Below are positions 1 to 7,770 of a stretch of 64,000 nt of DNA, in pieces. The position numbers were made by a program, and so were the translations under genes. Position 1 is the first letter of the stretch, and every line of letters starts with the position of its first letter. Source of the DNA: Halovibrio variabilis. GTDB lineage: Bacteria; Pseudomonadota; Gammaproteobacteria; Pseudomonadales; Halomonadaceae. The notes under the pieces were generated by a model. That model was not told where the DNA came from, did no database searches, and saw only the letters and a program-made list of their open reading frames with translations. The stretch lies in contig NZ_BJXV01000003.1 of assembly GCF_007991175.1 (NCBI RefSeq), forward strand, positions 1-64,000, read 5' to 3'.

Positions 1-128
1 CATAGGATGCCGGTCAAGGCGGCACGGTTAGAAACACGTGGCCTGCCCCCATCAGGCTTGGGTGGTTCAGGTGGCAAGAGCGGCTCGACAATTTCCCAGA
101 GTTCATCAGGTACAAGCTTCTTAGCCAT
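1..128 (-). mobile_element. IS5-type transposase, N-terminal part, cut by window edge
   Basis: Reading the minus strand from the ATG at 128 gives about 42 residues that open with MAKKLVPDELWEIVEPLLPP and continue with a GRPRVSNRAALTGIL-like stretch. This is the usual start of IS5/IS4-superfamily transposases (the DUF4096-type N-terminal domain). The rest, including the DDE residues, lies outside the window, so I cannot say whether the element is intact. Behind the start, at 153-182, lies an imperfect palindrome (TTTCAA, 5-nt spacer, TTGAAA flanked by GAGCT and AGCTC) that may be near the element end. The element borders a zone rich in gene relics. Confidence 0.75.
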
Positions 129-577
129 ATTAGCTAAGCTAGGCATGTAGGCGAGCTATTTCAAGGGTTTTGAAAGGAGCTCTAAGCCGCGAATCGCTTT
201 TTTTGCGCTAAGCCCTTTGACCAAAAAAATGCAGCAGCCCAATATCACTACGAAATTCATTTCCAATAACGACTAAAAGCACGCCTTCATATTGCAAACC
301 TCGCCAACCACCTGCAACTCAACAACGGGAAAATCAAAGGCAATCAAAAGCTCAATGACTTCAAGATTATAGGCAATGTGTTCCATGTTTCCCCCTGGAA
401 TGCTGTGGATGGCTAAACCTTGACGATGTACCTACCATCTACCCTTACATCCACGTTTAAGCGCATCCGATATTTTGAAAAATATTTTATATATCGCCAA
501 ATTAATCTTCTATACTTCTACAGCAGGAAGCAAATACGAAAATCCTAGGAGAACATCAATGTAAAAAATTTAGGAGA
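129..577. other. Intergenic, AT-rich, no convincing gene
   Basis: Between the transposase start and the lipoprotein gene I see only an imperfect palindrome at 153-182 and a 37-codon minus-strand frame at 273-386 (begins MEHIAYNLEVIELL). That frame has a GGGGG stretch close upstream of its ATG, but no family I recognise. The base composition becomes AT-rich from about 450 on and stays so through the next gene. At 559 an ATG is followed directly by a stop, so the AGGAG before it does not open a gene. Confidence 0.4.
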
Positions 578-580
578 TTG

Positions 581-1603
581 ATGATGATTTTTTATCTAAA
601 AATCTGGTGTATTATTTTAACCTACTTAAGCTTAAGCGCATGCGCTTTTTCAAAAGGACAAGGTGTTAATACATTAGACGCTCTAACAATTAGCGTACAA
701 AATGACGGTATTTTGTCAAACCCAATCAATCTTCATTATCCTTTACAAACTCGCTTCTTGTCAGTTAACGGTCAATTGCCTGTGCCAGCACCTGGTAGTT
801 CCTGTCTTGCAAGCAGCTTTCGCCCCGCGAACTCAATTATCTGCTTCAGCGAATCTGGAAGTACGCAGTTTCAGGTTAGACACTTCCCATATGAAGGCGA
901 TAGGAATAATTTATTTGAACTCCAAAGAGACCTATCCGAGATACAATTAGATATTGCTGAGTTAATTGCCGAAGATGTATTTTTAAGCTCACAAAATAAA
1001 AATACTGCCACAACACCACAAACGATCGTTAGCAAAGCTCAGGCTGTTACCGAAAGTGCAAAAAATCTCGCTAGCGAAATTGTTAATGAAAATGTCTTCA
1101 TCTTTCGATGGCGATCAGAAAATCAAGCAAATTCAGAAGGCGAATTTGGCACCATACTATCTGCCCTTGGAGCTGAAAAAAGCTCTGAAAGAGGGTTAGT
1201 CATCATTGGTGGATTGACTGTATCGCAGCTTTTATTGGGACTAACTGACTATTCATCTGTATTGGGAAAGTACCCTCGAGGAGCCAAAATTGCTACTCTA
1301 ACCATGGGAGCTGAAAATTTAATTTATTTCACTGGCACTGATCTAAGCGCTGCTCTGTCGGGTAAATTTGAGGGGAACGTCGAGAACTTATCTCAAAATT
1401 TATCTCCTGAAACACAAATTGCTCTCAGTGCCTATGCTGCCATCGGAAGAGCCCAAGAAAATCAAGGAAACTTTTCTGCACCTGAGGTAAAAAATTATTT
1501 CAGCCTCGCTGCCTACCATTCGGATAGCCCGAGTCAACAAATTTTCTACTCGACCATGACAGATATTGAAAGTTTGGTAAATTTACTTTCAAAACCACTT
1601 TAA
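581..1603 (+). CDS. Putative lipoprotein of unknown function, AT-rich
   Basis: About 340 residues. The N-terminus has a hydrophobic stretch (IWCIILTYLSLSAC) ending in a lipobox-like LSAC, so a membrane-anchored lipoprotein is likely. A TAGGAG at 571-576 precedes three consecutive possible starts (TTG 578, ATG 581, ATG 584); 581 or 584 has the better spacing. The middle (about residues 115-175) is polar and helical in look. I recognise no domain and no catalytic motif. The gene is clearly richer in A and T than the housekeeping genes of this window and sits beside a transposase start, which suggests horizontal transfer. No partner gene lies next to it. Confidence 0.6.
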   Translation: MMIFYLKIWCIILTYLSLSACAFSKGQGVNTLDALTISVQNDGILSNPINLHYPLQTRFLSVNGQLPVPAPGSSCLASSFRPANSIICFSESGSTQFQVRHFPYEGDRNNLFELQRDLSEIQLDIAELIAEDVFLSSQNKNTATTPQTIVSKAQAVTESAKNLASEIVNENVFIFRWRSENQANSEGEFGTILSALGAEKSSERGLVIIGGLTVSQLLLGLTDYSSVLGKYPRGAKIATLTMGAENLIYFTGTDLSAALSGKFEGNVENLSQNLSPETQIALSAYAAIGRAQENQGNFSAPEVKNYFSLAAYHSDSPSQQIFYSTMTDIESLVNLLSKPL

Positions 1604-1684
1604 CCTTCCTAAAATTAGGGATTATGTACATAGGTGATCCGATAAATCGTGATTGATTAAGATAATTTCTATAGAGAAGCCTCG

Positions 1685-1720
1685 GTAGCTAAGCTAGCTA
1701 CTGGAGCTTTTATCGTTTTT
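1685..1720 (+). terminator. Hairpin with T-rich tail behind the lipoprotein gene
   Basis: GTAGCTA (1685-1691), 3-nt loop, TAGCTAC (1695-1701), then a T-rich stretch including TTTTTT at about 1715. It lies about 80 nt behind the stop of the lipoprotein gene. The stem is short and the gap before the T-run is long, so this is only a possible terminator. Confidence 0.35.
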
Positions 1721-1722
1721 TA

Positions 1723-1990
1723 TTAGCTAAAACAGATGTTTAAATGCATTGCTTGCAAGCTTTCGAACTCGACGCTTACATCGTCAGAGAACCTGAATTC
1801 AAGCAATAAGTGCAGCACCTCACCTAAACCAGCCATGGGAATCATCGGCTTGTTGGGGCTAACGCCATCCAGGTAAACGGCAATCAGTAGTGACTCGCCT
1901 AACGTGATCCCCTCCTCCGTTATCAACGCCGGAATACGCCCTGCGGGGTTGGCCTTAAATAAATCGGCATCGTCTGCACCACTTCAGCGT
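1723..1990 (-). pseudogene. Glutathione S-transferase relic fused to tail of an unknown protein
   Basis: The minus-strand frame reads NPAGRIPALITEEGITLGES followed by LLIAVYLDG. This is the conserved thioredoxin-fold segment of glutathione S-transferases (cis-Pro and the ES pair that binds glutathione). The N-terminal part is cut by an in-frame stop near 1990 and no C-terminal GST domain follows. Instead the frame runs into FRFSDDVSVEFESLQAMHLN, which closely matches the last 20 residues of the protein at 7456-7770 (FSDEVSVQFDGLQALRLG). The frame is thus a chimera of two broken genes. Function is unlikely. Confidence 0.7.
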
Positions 1991-2247
1991 GACGGCTTCT
2001 GCTAAGCCTTTTCAAGTAATACGATCCGCGCCAGGCGCGCATAGGGTGATGTCGCGTTCAGGTAGAGTTACATGATGACATCCCGTGGTGAGAAGAAGGA
2101 TGCGCATAGCTTAACCATCACCCTGCCTCCGGCGGCTAAGGCGGCGCTCTAAGTTTTTAGATTTTGAACATTTAGTTGGCCGGGTGCTGGAACGGTCGCG
2201 GGCAAAAAGCCACCTCCCACAGTGCCACACCCCGCCACCTTCCACAG
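1991..2247. other. Decayed intergenic stretch
   Basis: No supported gene. A short plus-strand frame near 2072-2152 starts at tandem ATG codons and ends in LTITLPPAAKAAL, which looks like a fragment of some ordinary protein, but I cannot name it. The stretch sits between two relics and is probably debris of the same kind. Confidence 0.4.
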
Positions 2248-2395
2248 TCAGACCTTCTTGACAAACTGAGCTTTGAATATCATGTCGCCTGAGCCGTCGA
2301 CTTTCAGTTCTAGATGGTGATCTTTGCCTTCCTTGAGCTGTTTGATCACGAGAGAACTGCTTTTCACTCGGAGGTCTTTGGTCCTGATAAACAAA
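2248..2395 (-). pseudogene. C-terminal relic of a PhnA/YjdM-family protein
   Basis: The minus strand reads TKDLRVKSSSLVIKQLKEG, then DHHLELKVDGSGDMIF and KAQFVKKV before a stop at 2248-2250. This matches the C-terminal domain of the PhnA (YjdM) family, where KDLKVKGSS and a final EFVKK are conserved. The zinc-ribbon N-terminal half is absent upstream (higher coordinates). Only about 45 residues remain, so this is a remnant. The name refers to similarity to PhnA; I recall the match from the family pattern and have run no search. Confidence 0.6.
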
Positions 2396-2529
2396 TTAAA
2401 ACTGGCAATTGGGGCAAGGCGGGCACGACATAATTAATGGCTTCGGTGGTTTGATTAGCAGACTATGATACTGCGCCCTGAGGCGGCTGTGGCGAATGGT
2501 GTCAACGCCAATGAAGGCAGCCTGCCCTG

Positions 2530-3579
2530 CTATTGATCCGGTGGGGACAGGTGGGCATCGGTCAAGGTGCGCGGCCGGTAATCACAGGTTTTATCGCCCC
2601 AGCGCTTCCAGACACTGTCATCGATTGAAATATTGACCGCCGGTTTTCCCTGCATGCCTTGCGAATATTGTCGGTAGAATCGGCCGTCTTCTGCCTTTAC
2701 GATGCGTTTGAATTTGCCGTACATCCCCCACAGAAACTCGGCGAAAGAATCTTTGGGTGCTGTCTTCCAGGCATCCTCGGCAACGTCGTATTGATCCACT
2801 TTCAGGCCAGCCTTTTCCGCCTTGCCTAACATCCAGTTCAGCGGTATGTCGGCCAGTGTGTCGTCAGCGCCATAGCCGCCGCCTACATTGGCGTGGGCGC
2901 CGATAAACCAGCGCTGCTCTACGTCGCGGTTACCCGGTTTTTTCTTGCCATCCTTGCTGGTCCAGAGCGAGACGTTGTAGGTGGCTCTGTGCTCGTCCAG
3001 CGCCACCGCTTGATAGGCATGATCGACAATGCTGGAAAGCGCCGTATCGTGCCAATCGTATTTGCTTTTAAACAGGTTGGTGCCGGGCACACCCAGCGCG
3101 CCAACGGTATCCCAGATGCCAATGAAATGAATCCTCGGCTGGCGGCTGAAGCTTTTCTTGAAATCCTTGCAAGCGTCATCGTCGGGGTGCAGTTCCTTGT
3201 CCCGATAAATACTTTCGGCCTTATCGAGTAACCCTGGCGTGACCACATGCATTAACCCACATTTTCGTATCAGCCCAACCAGGCTTCTGGCCGTGTAGGC
3301 ACCGCGGCTGAACCCGAATATCCAGATCTCATCGCCCTCTTTGTAGCGCCTTGAAAGCCAGTCATAGCCTTTCAGTAAATGTTTGTTCAGCCCGAAACCG
3401 AAGGCACCTCCCCTGAAGCGCTGAAACCTGGAGGTACCCACACCGGGGTCGTAATAGAACCGTTGTCTAACACCACCATCGTAATCATGGATACGACGCG
3501 TAATACGATAAACATTCGTTTGGTCTTCAGGGTCGTTCCAGGTCCCATCAAATAGCAGAATCAATTTTTGTTTTGTCAT
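2530..3579 (-). CDS. DUF2235 alpha/beta-hydrolase (putative phospholipase-like)
   Basis: About 349 residues. It opens with KLILLFDGTWND, the hallmark start of DUF2235 proteins, and has the nucleophile elbow GFSRGAYTAR (Ser near residue 91). GIWDTVGALG supplies the likely Asp and IGAHANVGGGY the likely His, so the triad looks complete. Members of this family include type VI secretion lipase effectors (Tle1-like) and stand-alone hydrolases. No VgrG, PAAR, chaperone or immunity gene lies nearby, so an effector role is not supported here. Start: the ATG at 3579 has GGGGA five bases upstream; in-frame ATG at 3591 is the alternative. It lies alone in a zone of relics and looks intact. Confidence 0.85.
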   Translation of the reverse strand: MTKQKLILLFDGTWNDPEDQTNVYRITRRIHDYDGGVRQRFYYDPGVGTSRFQRFRGGAFGFGLNKHLLKGYDWLSRRYKEGDEIWIFGFSRGAYTARSLVGLIRKCGLMHVVTPGLLDKAESIYRDKELHPDDDACKDFKKSFSRQPRIHFIGIWDTVGALGVPGTNLFKSKYDWHDTALSSIVDHAYQAVALDEHRATYNVSLWTSKDGKKKPGNRDVEQRWFIGAHANVGGGYGADDTLADIPLNWMLGKAEKAGLKVDQYDVAEDAWKTAPKDSFAEFLWGMYGKFKRIVKAEDGRFYRQYSQGMQGKPAVNISIDDSVWKRWGDKTCDYRPRTLTDAHLSPPDQ

Positions 3580-3714
3580 TGTGTTCCCCATGATGATGCG
3601 CACCCTTGAACAGTGCTCATTACCGCTGACGGCGGGACAGCGGATGCGCTATGTATCCTTGGGCATAGCGCCACCGTCGGCCTCAACATTACTTAACCAA
3701 TGTTAGTCGTAAAT

Positions 3715-4011
3715 TCATTCCAACACCCGTTTATAGCCAATCCGCAGCAGTGGCCCGCAAGCGGTTGCCATCAGCACGCCCCAGATATCCACTGGCATGC
3801 CGCTAGCAACGCTTGAGATGACCACCACCCCCACTAACCCCAGCGCGGCACCGAGCAGTTTCATTGGGGTAAGCAGTTCTACGCCCCACCATGCGAATAG
3901 CAAACTGGTGGCCAGCGGTGCACAGCTAACGATCACATTAACGACCTGGGAGCGAACCGTTTGCAAGGCGCTAAATAGTGGTGCTGCTGTGGGTGTGATG
4001 AATAACGCGGA
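3715..4011 (-). pseudogene. EamA/DMT-type transporter relic
   Basis: The minus-strand frame reads ALFITPTAAPLFSALQ and then two hydrophobic helices ending in LLGAALGLVGVVVIS. This is the typical second-repeat segment of EamA (drug/metabolite) permeases, with the TP..A.LFSALQP helix start. A stop lies just upstream (4012-4014) and the frame ends after about 98 residues, far short of the usual 280-300 residues with ten helices. It is therefore a fragment. It adds to the debris in the first 5 kb. Confidence 0.65.
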
Positions 4012-4592
4012 TTAACGCCTTTTAGACAACCGTGACCTGGTTGATCCTGAAAAGAATCAGTTGGTTGTGGCCACCAGTTCGTGCCATAAAAACCCTCAGA
4101 ATCAAACCGGTCGCTGACATCATGCAGCTCGTCGATAATGTAGATGTAGCCATAGAAGCAATGGGTTGAAAATCACCATTAATGGGCTAACCTCAAAAAG
4201 ACATAGCTCAATTTTTGTAGCCAAAGATCAGGAGGCTATCGGCTCATAATTCATTGCTTTCATAGTGACGACTTCCTGAAATGCGCTCTTACGAAGTCAA
4301 TACCGATACTGTAAAGCTAAACTGGCTGGGGTACCGCTCCCCGTGAGAACGATGATGACTCCTCATTACCTATTGATCATTACCTATTGAAAAGCCTTCT
4401 ACGGCGTAGTCGTTCAAGCGTAACGGTGCGTGCGGCGAATCCAGGGTTAATCGGGTATGCGACCATTGCATGGGCATTGATACTAAAGAGAGACGTAGAG
4501 CACGGAAAGATTCAGTGCGCTAGCTGATCAACAAGGTAGTTAAGCCAAAGACGGCTATACTGCTTTAATTTTACCAGTGGAGGGCCAAGATA
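4012..4592. other. Intergenic, no gene seen
   Basis: No supported coding region on either strand. A perfect 14-bp tandem duplication (TCATTACCTATTGA) lies at 4363-4376 and 4377-4390. The last 80 bases should hold the promoter of the phasin-like gene. A minus-strand frame near 4020-4160 contains YGYIYIIDELHDVSDRF, which looks protein-like but matches nothing I know. Confidence 0.4.
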
Positions 4593-4952
4593 ATGACAAC
4601 TGCAGAATCGCCCACTAAAGCCTGGAACGCTCCCCATTATGATATTGCCTCTATATGGTGGCATCAGCCTTGGGTGGCAACCAGCAGCTCGACAATCAAA
4701 ATACAGCACATTTTGTTTGAAGCATGCAACGATACCATGCGCCTCGAACTCGAGTTCTTTGCAGCCATGGCGGCCTCTTATAGCAAGCTAACAAGCTGTA
4801 TGCTTGGTCTCCAAGGGCTGCAGACACCTTCATCGTTGGCGTCTTGTTACCAGAACGCAGCTGATGAAATGGGTGACGCTGCGATAAAACGCATGCAGAA
4901 AGTGTCAGAATTGACCGAAGACGTTGAGGAGCTAATTTGGAGCGAAATATGA
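4593..4952 (+). CDS. Phasin-like protein (polyhydroxyalkanoate granule surface)
   Basis: 119 residues, a usual length for short phasins. From residue 40 on it is an amphipathic helical protein: FEACNDTMRLELEFFAAMAA, then QGLQTPSSLASCYQNAADEM and a final helix rich in K, V, E and L. The order (helix, LQ..KTP-like linker, helix with a column of hydrophobic residues) is that of phasin_2-type proteins that coat PHA granules. GTGGAGGG lies about 10 bases before the ATG. No phaC or phaB gene is in the window, so the granule role rests on the family pattern only. It stands alone, between relics and a small unknown frame. Confidence 0.6.
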   Translation: MTTAESPTKAWNAPHYDIASIWWHQPWVATSSSTIKIQHILFEACNDTMRLELEFFAAMAASYSKLTSCMLGLQGLQTPSSLASCYQNAADEMGDAAIKRMQKVSELTEDVEELIWSEI

Positions 4953-5013
4953 AAAGCAACCAAAACAGCAATACTTTTAACTATCAATAGCTTATTAGAA
5001 CTGACAGTCAGCA

Positions 5014-5226
5014 GTGATAAAGGCCACTAAAGCAGTACTTAAACTGATTCAGCGTTTATACGCTAAAGTGGTCAATGCATTAGAGTGTAGAGCAAGCCAC
5101 ATCCCTTGCAGAAAAGGAAAGGCGGGCTTGCTAAGAAAGCTTAAAATGATGGGTGCTTGTTGCGATAGGCTCAGTGGAAAAACCTTAATTTCTTTATCAC
5201 CAGATATTAAAAACCTCCCCGATTGA
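5014..5226 (+). CDS. Small hypothetical protein
   Basis: A 70-residue frame from a GTG, rich in Lys, Arg and Cys. I recognise no family and see no good ribosome-binding site. It lies 60 bases behind the phasin-like gene on the same strand and ends just before the convergent acetyltransferase gene. It may be a chance frame. Confidence 0.25.
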   Translation: MIKATKAVLKLIQRLYAKVVNALECRASHIPCRKGKAGLLRKLKMMGACCDRLSGKTLISLSPDIKNLPD

Positions 5227-5229
5227 CGA

Positions 5230-5697
5230 TCAATACGAGCGCTCCATCTTGTTGGCTAAGACCGGCTCACCGTTGTAGCAGGCGTCAAATTCCCCGATCA
5301 CTCTAAAGCCATAGTGTTGATAAAGCGCTTTTGCCGTCACGTTACTTTTCGCGACGCAAAGCGTAGCGGGGCTTTCGATCCAGGCAATCACGTGCTCAAG
5401 CAGTTGACTACCGACACCTTGGCGGCGAAAGAGCGGGTTAACAAGCAGTGTGAGAATCTCATTCTCATAGACCGCTCCATACCCGCGAATGCCCTTATCA
5501 TCATAAACAAATATCGTTGATTTCATCAGATCTCGTAGACGCCCCTCATCTCGCCGAAGCGGTATTAGCGGCTGGGGAAAGCAGGGCTGGCTGACTTCCC
5601 CGATTTCGGCAATGACGGCGGCGAGGTTGTCAATACGCGCTAAACGTTTTGATCGTCCCCATTGATAAACGAATATAGCTGAATATCTGATCGGCAC
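5230..5697 (-). CDS. GNAT-family N-acetyltransferase (second of a pair)
   Basis: About 155 residues from the GTG at 5697. The fold begins around ARIDNLAAVIAEIG; the acetyl-CoA loop is VNPLFRRQGVGSQLLEHVI (R-R-x-G-V-G), followed by NVTAKALYQHYGFRVIGEFD, the classical motif B end. The substrate is not predictable. The start is uncertain: no ATG precedes the fold, and the GTG at 5697 lies 58 bases inside the preceding gene, in another reading frame. Translation is likely coupled to that gene. The open frame extends to 5799 but the extra residues look like shadow sequence of the first gene. Confidence 0.75.
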   Translation of the reverse strand: MPIRYSAIFVYQWGRSKRLARIDNLAAVIAEIGEVSQPCFPQPLIPLRRDEGRLRDLMKSTIFVYDDKGIRGYGAVYENEILTLLVNPLFRRQGVGSQLLEHVIAWIESPATLCVAKSNVTAKALYQHYGFRVIGEFDACYNGEPVLANKMERSY

Positions 5698-6071
5698 GCC
5701 CAGCCCTGGTTGGCCCAGAATTTTTTGGCGGCTTCGTTCTCGGGCAGAATCATCAGGTGTGATTTTAGTATCCCTTCGTTTTTGAGCGCTTCCAGGCAAA
5801 GGTTTACCAGCTGTGTCGCGATGCCCGCTCGCCGATGAGAGTTTGCCACCGATAGATGCTGGATATAGCCGCGCTTGCCGTCATGCCCCGCCATGATCGT
5901 TCCCACCAGTCCCCCTTCCACTTCTGCTACAAAGCTCAGGCCGGGGTTACGCAGCAGGTATTTCTCGATGCCTTCTCGGGAATCAGCGTCGCGCAAGCGA
6001 ACGCCTTCACTCTCTCCCCACAGCGCAATAGCGGCGTCATAGTCGTTGATGGTCATGGTGCGGTAGTACAT
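5640..6071 (-). CDS. GNAT-family N-acetyltransferase (first of a pair)
   Basis: 143 residues, full length for a small GNAT enzyme. It starts MYYRTMTINDYDAAIALW, has a beta-4 segment with IQHLSVANSHRRAGIATQLV (acetyl-CoA binding R-R-x-G-I-A) and ends with NEAAKKFWANQGWACRSD, the usual C-terminal motif. The substrate is unknown; similar proteins act on amino acids or small amines. Its 3' end overlaps the next GNAT gene, so the two are probably one transcript. The pair is not a frameshifted single gene, since each has its own acetyl-CoA loop. Confidence 0.85.
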   Translation of the reverse strand: MYYRTMTINDYDAAIALWGESEGVRLRDADSREGIEKYLLRNPGLSFVAEVEGGLVGTIMAGHDGKRGYIQHLSVANSHRRAGIATQLVNLCLEALKNEGILKSHLMILPENEAAKKFWANQGWACRSDIQLYSFINGDDQNV

Positions 6072-6159
6072 GAAAGCGTTCTCGTTGAGTAGCCGTTTGG
6101 TTCGTTACTATTGGTTTATCTTTCCTGGCAGGTTCATGCAATCACCGCCTGCTACTTTA

Positions 6160-6726
6160 TCACGGCACTAGCCATTGCCCGGTCCACTCGTCGCTGCGTG
6201 TGAATCTAGCGCGGCGGTGATCTGGCCCCAGGTGCAGCGAGTCTATCGTGTGAATATTGAGTCGTAACACTGCGAAGGCCGTTGCGTCTGGTGTTTTGGT
6301 ATAGGCGAGAGAATCTACAATGGCTGTTCCCGGTGCGGGGCCACTGCTGTAGGCGCTACGAGCGCGCTCGGGAAGGCGTTGCCATATTTCAGCAACCTCG
6401 GCGCCGCTCAGGATAGTGGCTTCTGCTTCTATGCGTGTTTGCAGGTGAGCCGAGGCGTCCCACACATGCAGCGCCGCAAAGGGCGTAGCACGCAGCGCGG
6501 TAACCTTGGCGGCCTGCAAGTCGGTGTAGACCGTCAGCGTTGCTGATGCTTTGTCGGCGGCGCGCAGCACAACGGTGCGGGCTTGCGGCATGCCGTTGGG
6601 GCTAACGGTCGCAAGCGTCGGGTGGCGAGCCGGCGCGCGGCGGTCATGCACACCACGGGTTAGCTGTGACCAGATGTGCTCGTGGAGCGGACCCAGGTCC
6701 GTCGCCCAAGCGTAAGGATTCGACAC
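6160..6726 (-). CDS. PNPOx-like flavin-binding protein
   Basis: 188 residues of the pyridoxamine 5'-phosphate oxidase-like FMN-binding fold. Conserved pieces are HPTLATVSPNGMPQARTVVLR (FMN phosphate site), a YTDLQAAKV strand and helix, and a C-terminal segment ending DHRRARFTRSDEWTGQWLVP, close to the RRW..P end of PNPOx-family enzymes. It is shorter than PdxH and has the Alr4036-type look, so it may be a heme- or flavin-utilising relative and not a true vitamin B6 oxidase. It lies alone between the acetyltransferases and an unknown gene on the same strand. Confidence 0.8.
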   Translation of the reverse strand: MSNPYAWATDLGPLHEHIWSQLTRGVHDRRAPARHPTLATVSPNGMPQARTVVLRAADKASATLTVYTDLQAAKVTALRATPFAALHVWDASAHLQTRIEAEATILSGAEVAEIWQRLPERARSAYSSGPAPGTAIVDSLAYTKTPDATAFAVLRLNIHTIDSLHLGPDHRRARFTRSDEWTGQWLVP

Positions 6727-6779
6727 TGTCGTGCCCCTTTTTTTGAATGACTCTAAAGAATTCGTACCGTTGTGTTCTT

Positions 6780-7430
6780 TCAGGCGCGTACTGACGGTGC
6801 GTAAGTGACAATATCTTCTGGTGCTATCCAGCCAAGCTCAAGCCCCACCGTATAAAAACTGGTGACTGAAAATTCGTGAATATCGCGCGTCGTATGGGCC
6901 ACGGTAATGCCGCCGCATAGCTGGCGGCAGGCAGCCTTGGTGACTTCTTGCAGCAGGGCAAAATCACGGAAGTAGGCTTTTAGCGGTGCCTTGCCTAGCC
7001 CGCGACGTTGATGATTTTTTTGTTCAATGCTCCGCCCCACGACCGCTTCAAGCTGTTGTATGGCGCCCGGCTGGCGTTCGTTCAATACTTGCGCAAGCTG
7101 TGAGTAACGCAGTTCCACGATCACATTGTCTCGGTCGGCATGGAGGGAGTGATAATCGGCGATTTCTTCGTCAAGGCAAACAAGACCACGCGATATACCC
7201 AGCGCCGATGCTATGCGCGGGGTAATAGCCGAAATGCCGCGCGCTTCCAGTGGGTCACCCTGTGTCACGATAAGCTTGGGTTTGTGGAGACGGTTGCTGT
7301 CCCAGTGCGACTTGAGTTGCGCCGAAACCCGTGATGCAACCACCTCGGGGTCCCTGGAGTCGTAGCTCCCCATGCCCTCAATGATAACGGGATGGTACTG
7401 GCTCAGTGATAACAGCGCGTTGTTGTCCAA
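6780..7430 (-). CDS. Hypothetical protein, 216 residues
   Basis: Soluble protein without signal peptide or membrane helix. I recognise no family. Visible features: a hydrophobic strand HPVIIEGMGSYDSRDPEVVA near the start, KLIVTQGDPLEARGISAITP in the middle, and a possible C-terminal helix-sheet ending in DIVTYAPSVRA. The alternation of short strands (VIIEG, KLIVTQG, GLVCLDEE, NVIVELRY) suggests a Rossmann-like alpha/beta core, with SYDSRDPE reminiscent of a ligand loop. It reads as a real gene: the composition matches its neighbours and it starts at an ATG at 7430. It lies 25 bases before a small membrane protein gene transcribed in the same direction. Confidence 0.6.
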   Translation of the reverse strand: MDNNALLSLSQYHPVIIEGMGSYDSRDPEVVASRVSAQLKSHWDSNRLHKPKLIVTQGDPLEARGISAITPRIASALGISRGLVCLDEEIADYHSLHADRDNVIVELRYSQLAQVLNERQPGAIQQLEAVVGRSIEQKNHQRRGLGKAPLKAYFRDFALLQEVTKAACRQLCGGITVAHTTRDIHEFSVTSFYTVGLELGWIAPEDIVTYAPSVRA

Positions 7431-7455
7431 CGTTACTCATCAAGCCGAAATAAAT

Positions 7456-7770
7456 TTAAAAGCCAATGCCTAGACGCAGCGCCTGCAGGCCATCGAACTG
7501 AACACTTACCTCGTCTGAAAACACGGGATGCCCTTGTACCGACATATCAACGGTCGCTTGAGCACCGCGGTACGTGAGGGTTATGGCGATATTAGCTGAC
7601 GTATTGATCGGCGCCATAAGCCCATAATCAACGTTATCAACACTGACATCGGACAGGCCGCGATCATCTAACTGTTGTTCAACTTCTTGTTTAATAGCAA
7701 CGCCGTAATAGAAATAAATACCAGCGTAGCCAATCGCTACCAGTACAATCAGTGAAAAAAGCTTTCCCAT
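7456..7770 (-). CDS. Small membrane-anchored protein of unknown function
   Basis: 104 residues with one N-terminal hydrophobic helix (about residues 4-24) and a predicted outside domain of about 80 residues made of short strands. The helix has a small lysine-poor start (MGK), so an inner-membrane anchor with the body in the periplasm is likely. No known domain is visible. Its last 20 residues recur as a fragment in the chimera at 1723-1800, so a relative of this gene once stood there. It precedes the unknown 216-residue gene in the same direction. Confidence 0.6.
   Translation of the reverse strand: MGKLFSLIVLVAIGYAGIYFYYGVAIKQEVEQQLDDRGLSDVSVDNVDYGLMAPINTSANIAITLTYRGAQATVDMSVQGHPVFSDEVSVQFDGLQALRLGIGF

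Noticed and set aside
2530..3579. DUF2235 protein as a type VI effector
   Set aside because: No VgrG, PAAR, adaptor or immunity gene nearby; only the enzymatic domain is seen.
5640..5799. Frameshift joining the two acetyltransferases into one protein
   Set aside because: Each has a complete acetyl-CoA loop and C-terminal motif, so they are two genes, not one split gene.
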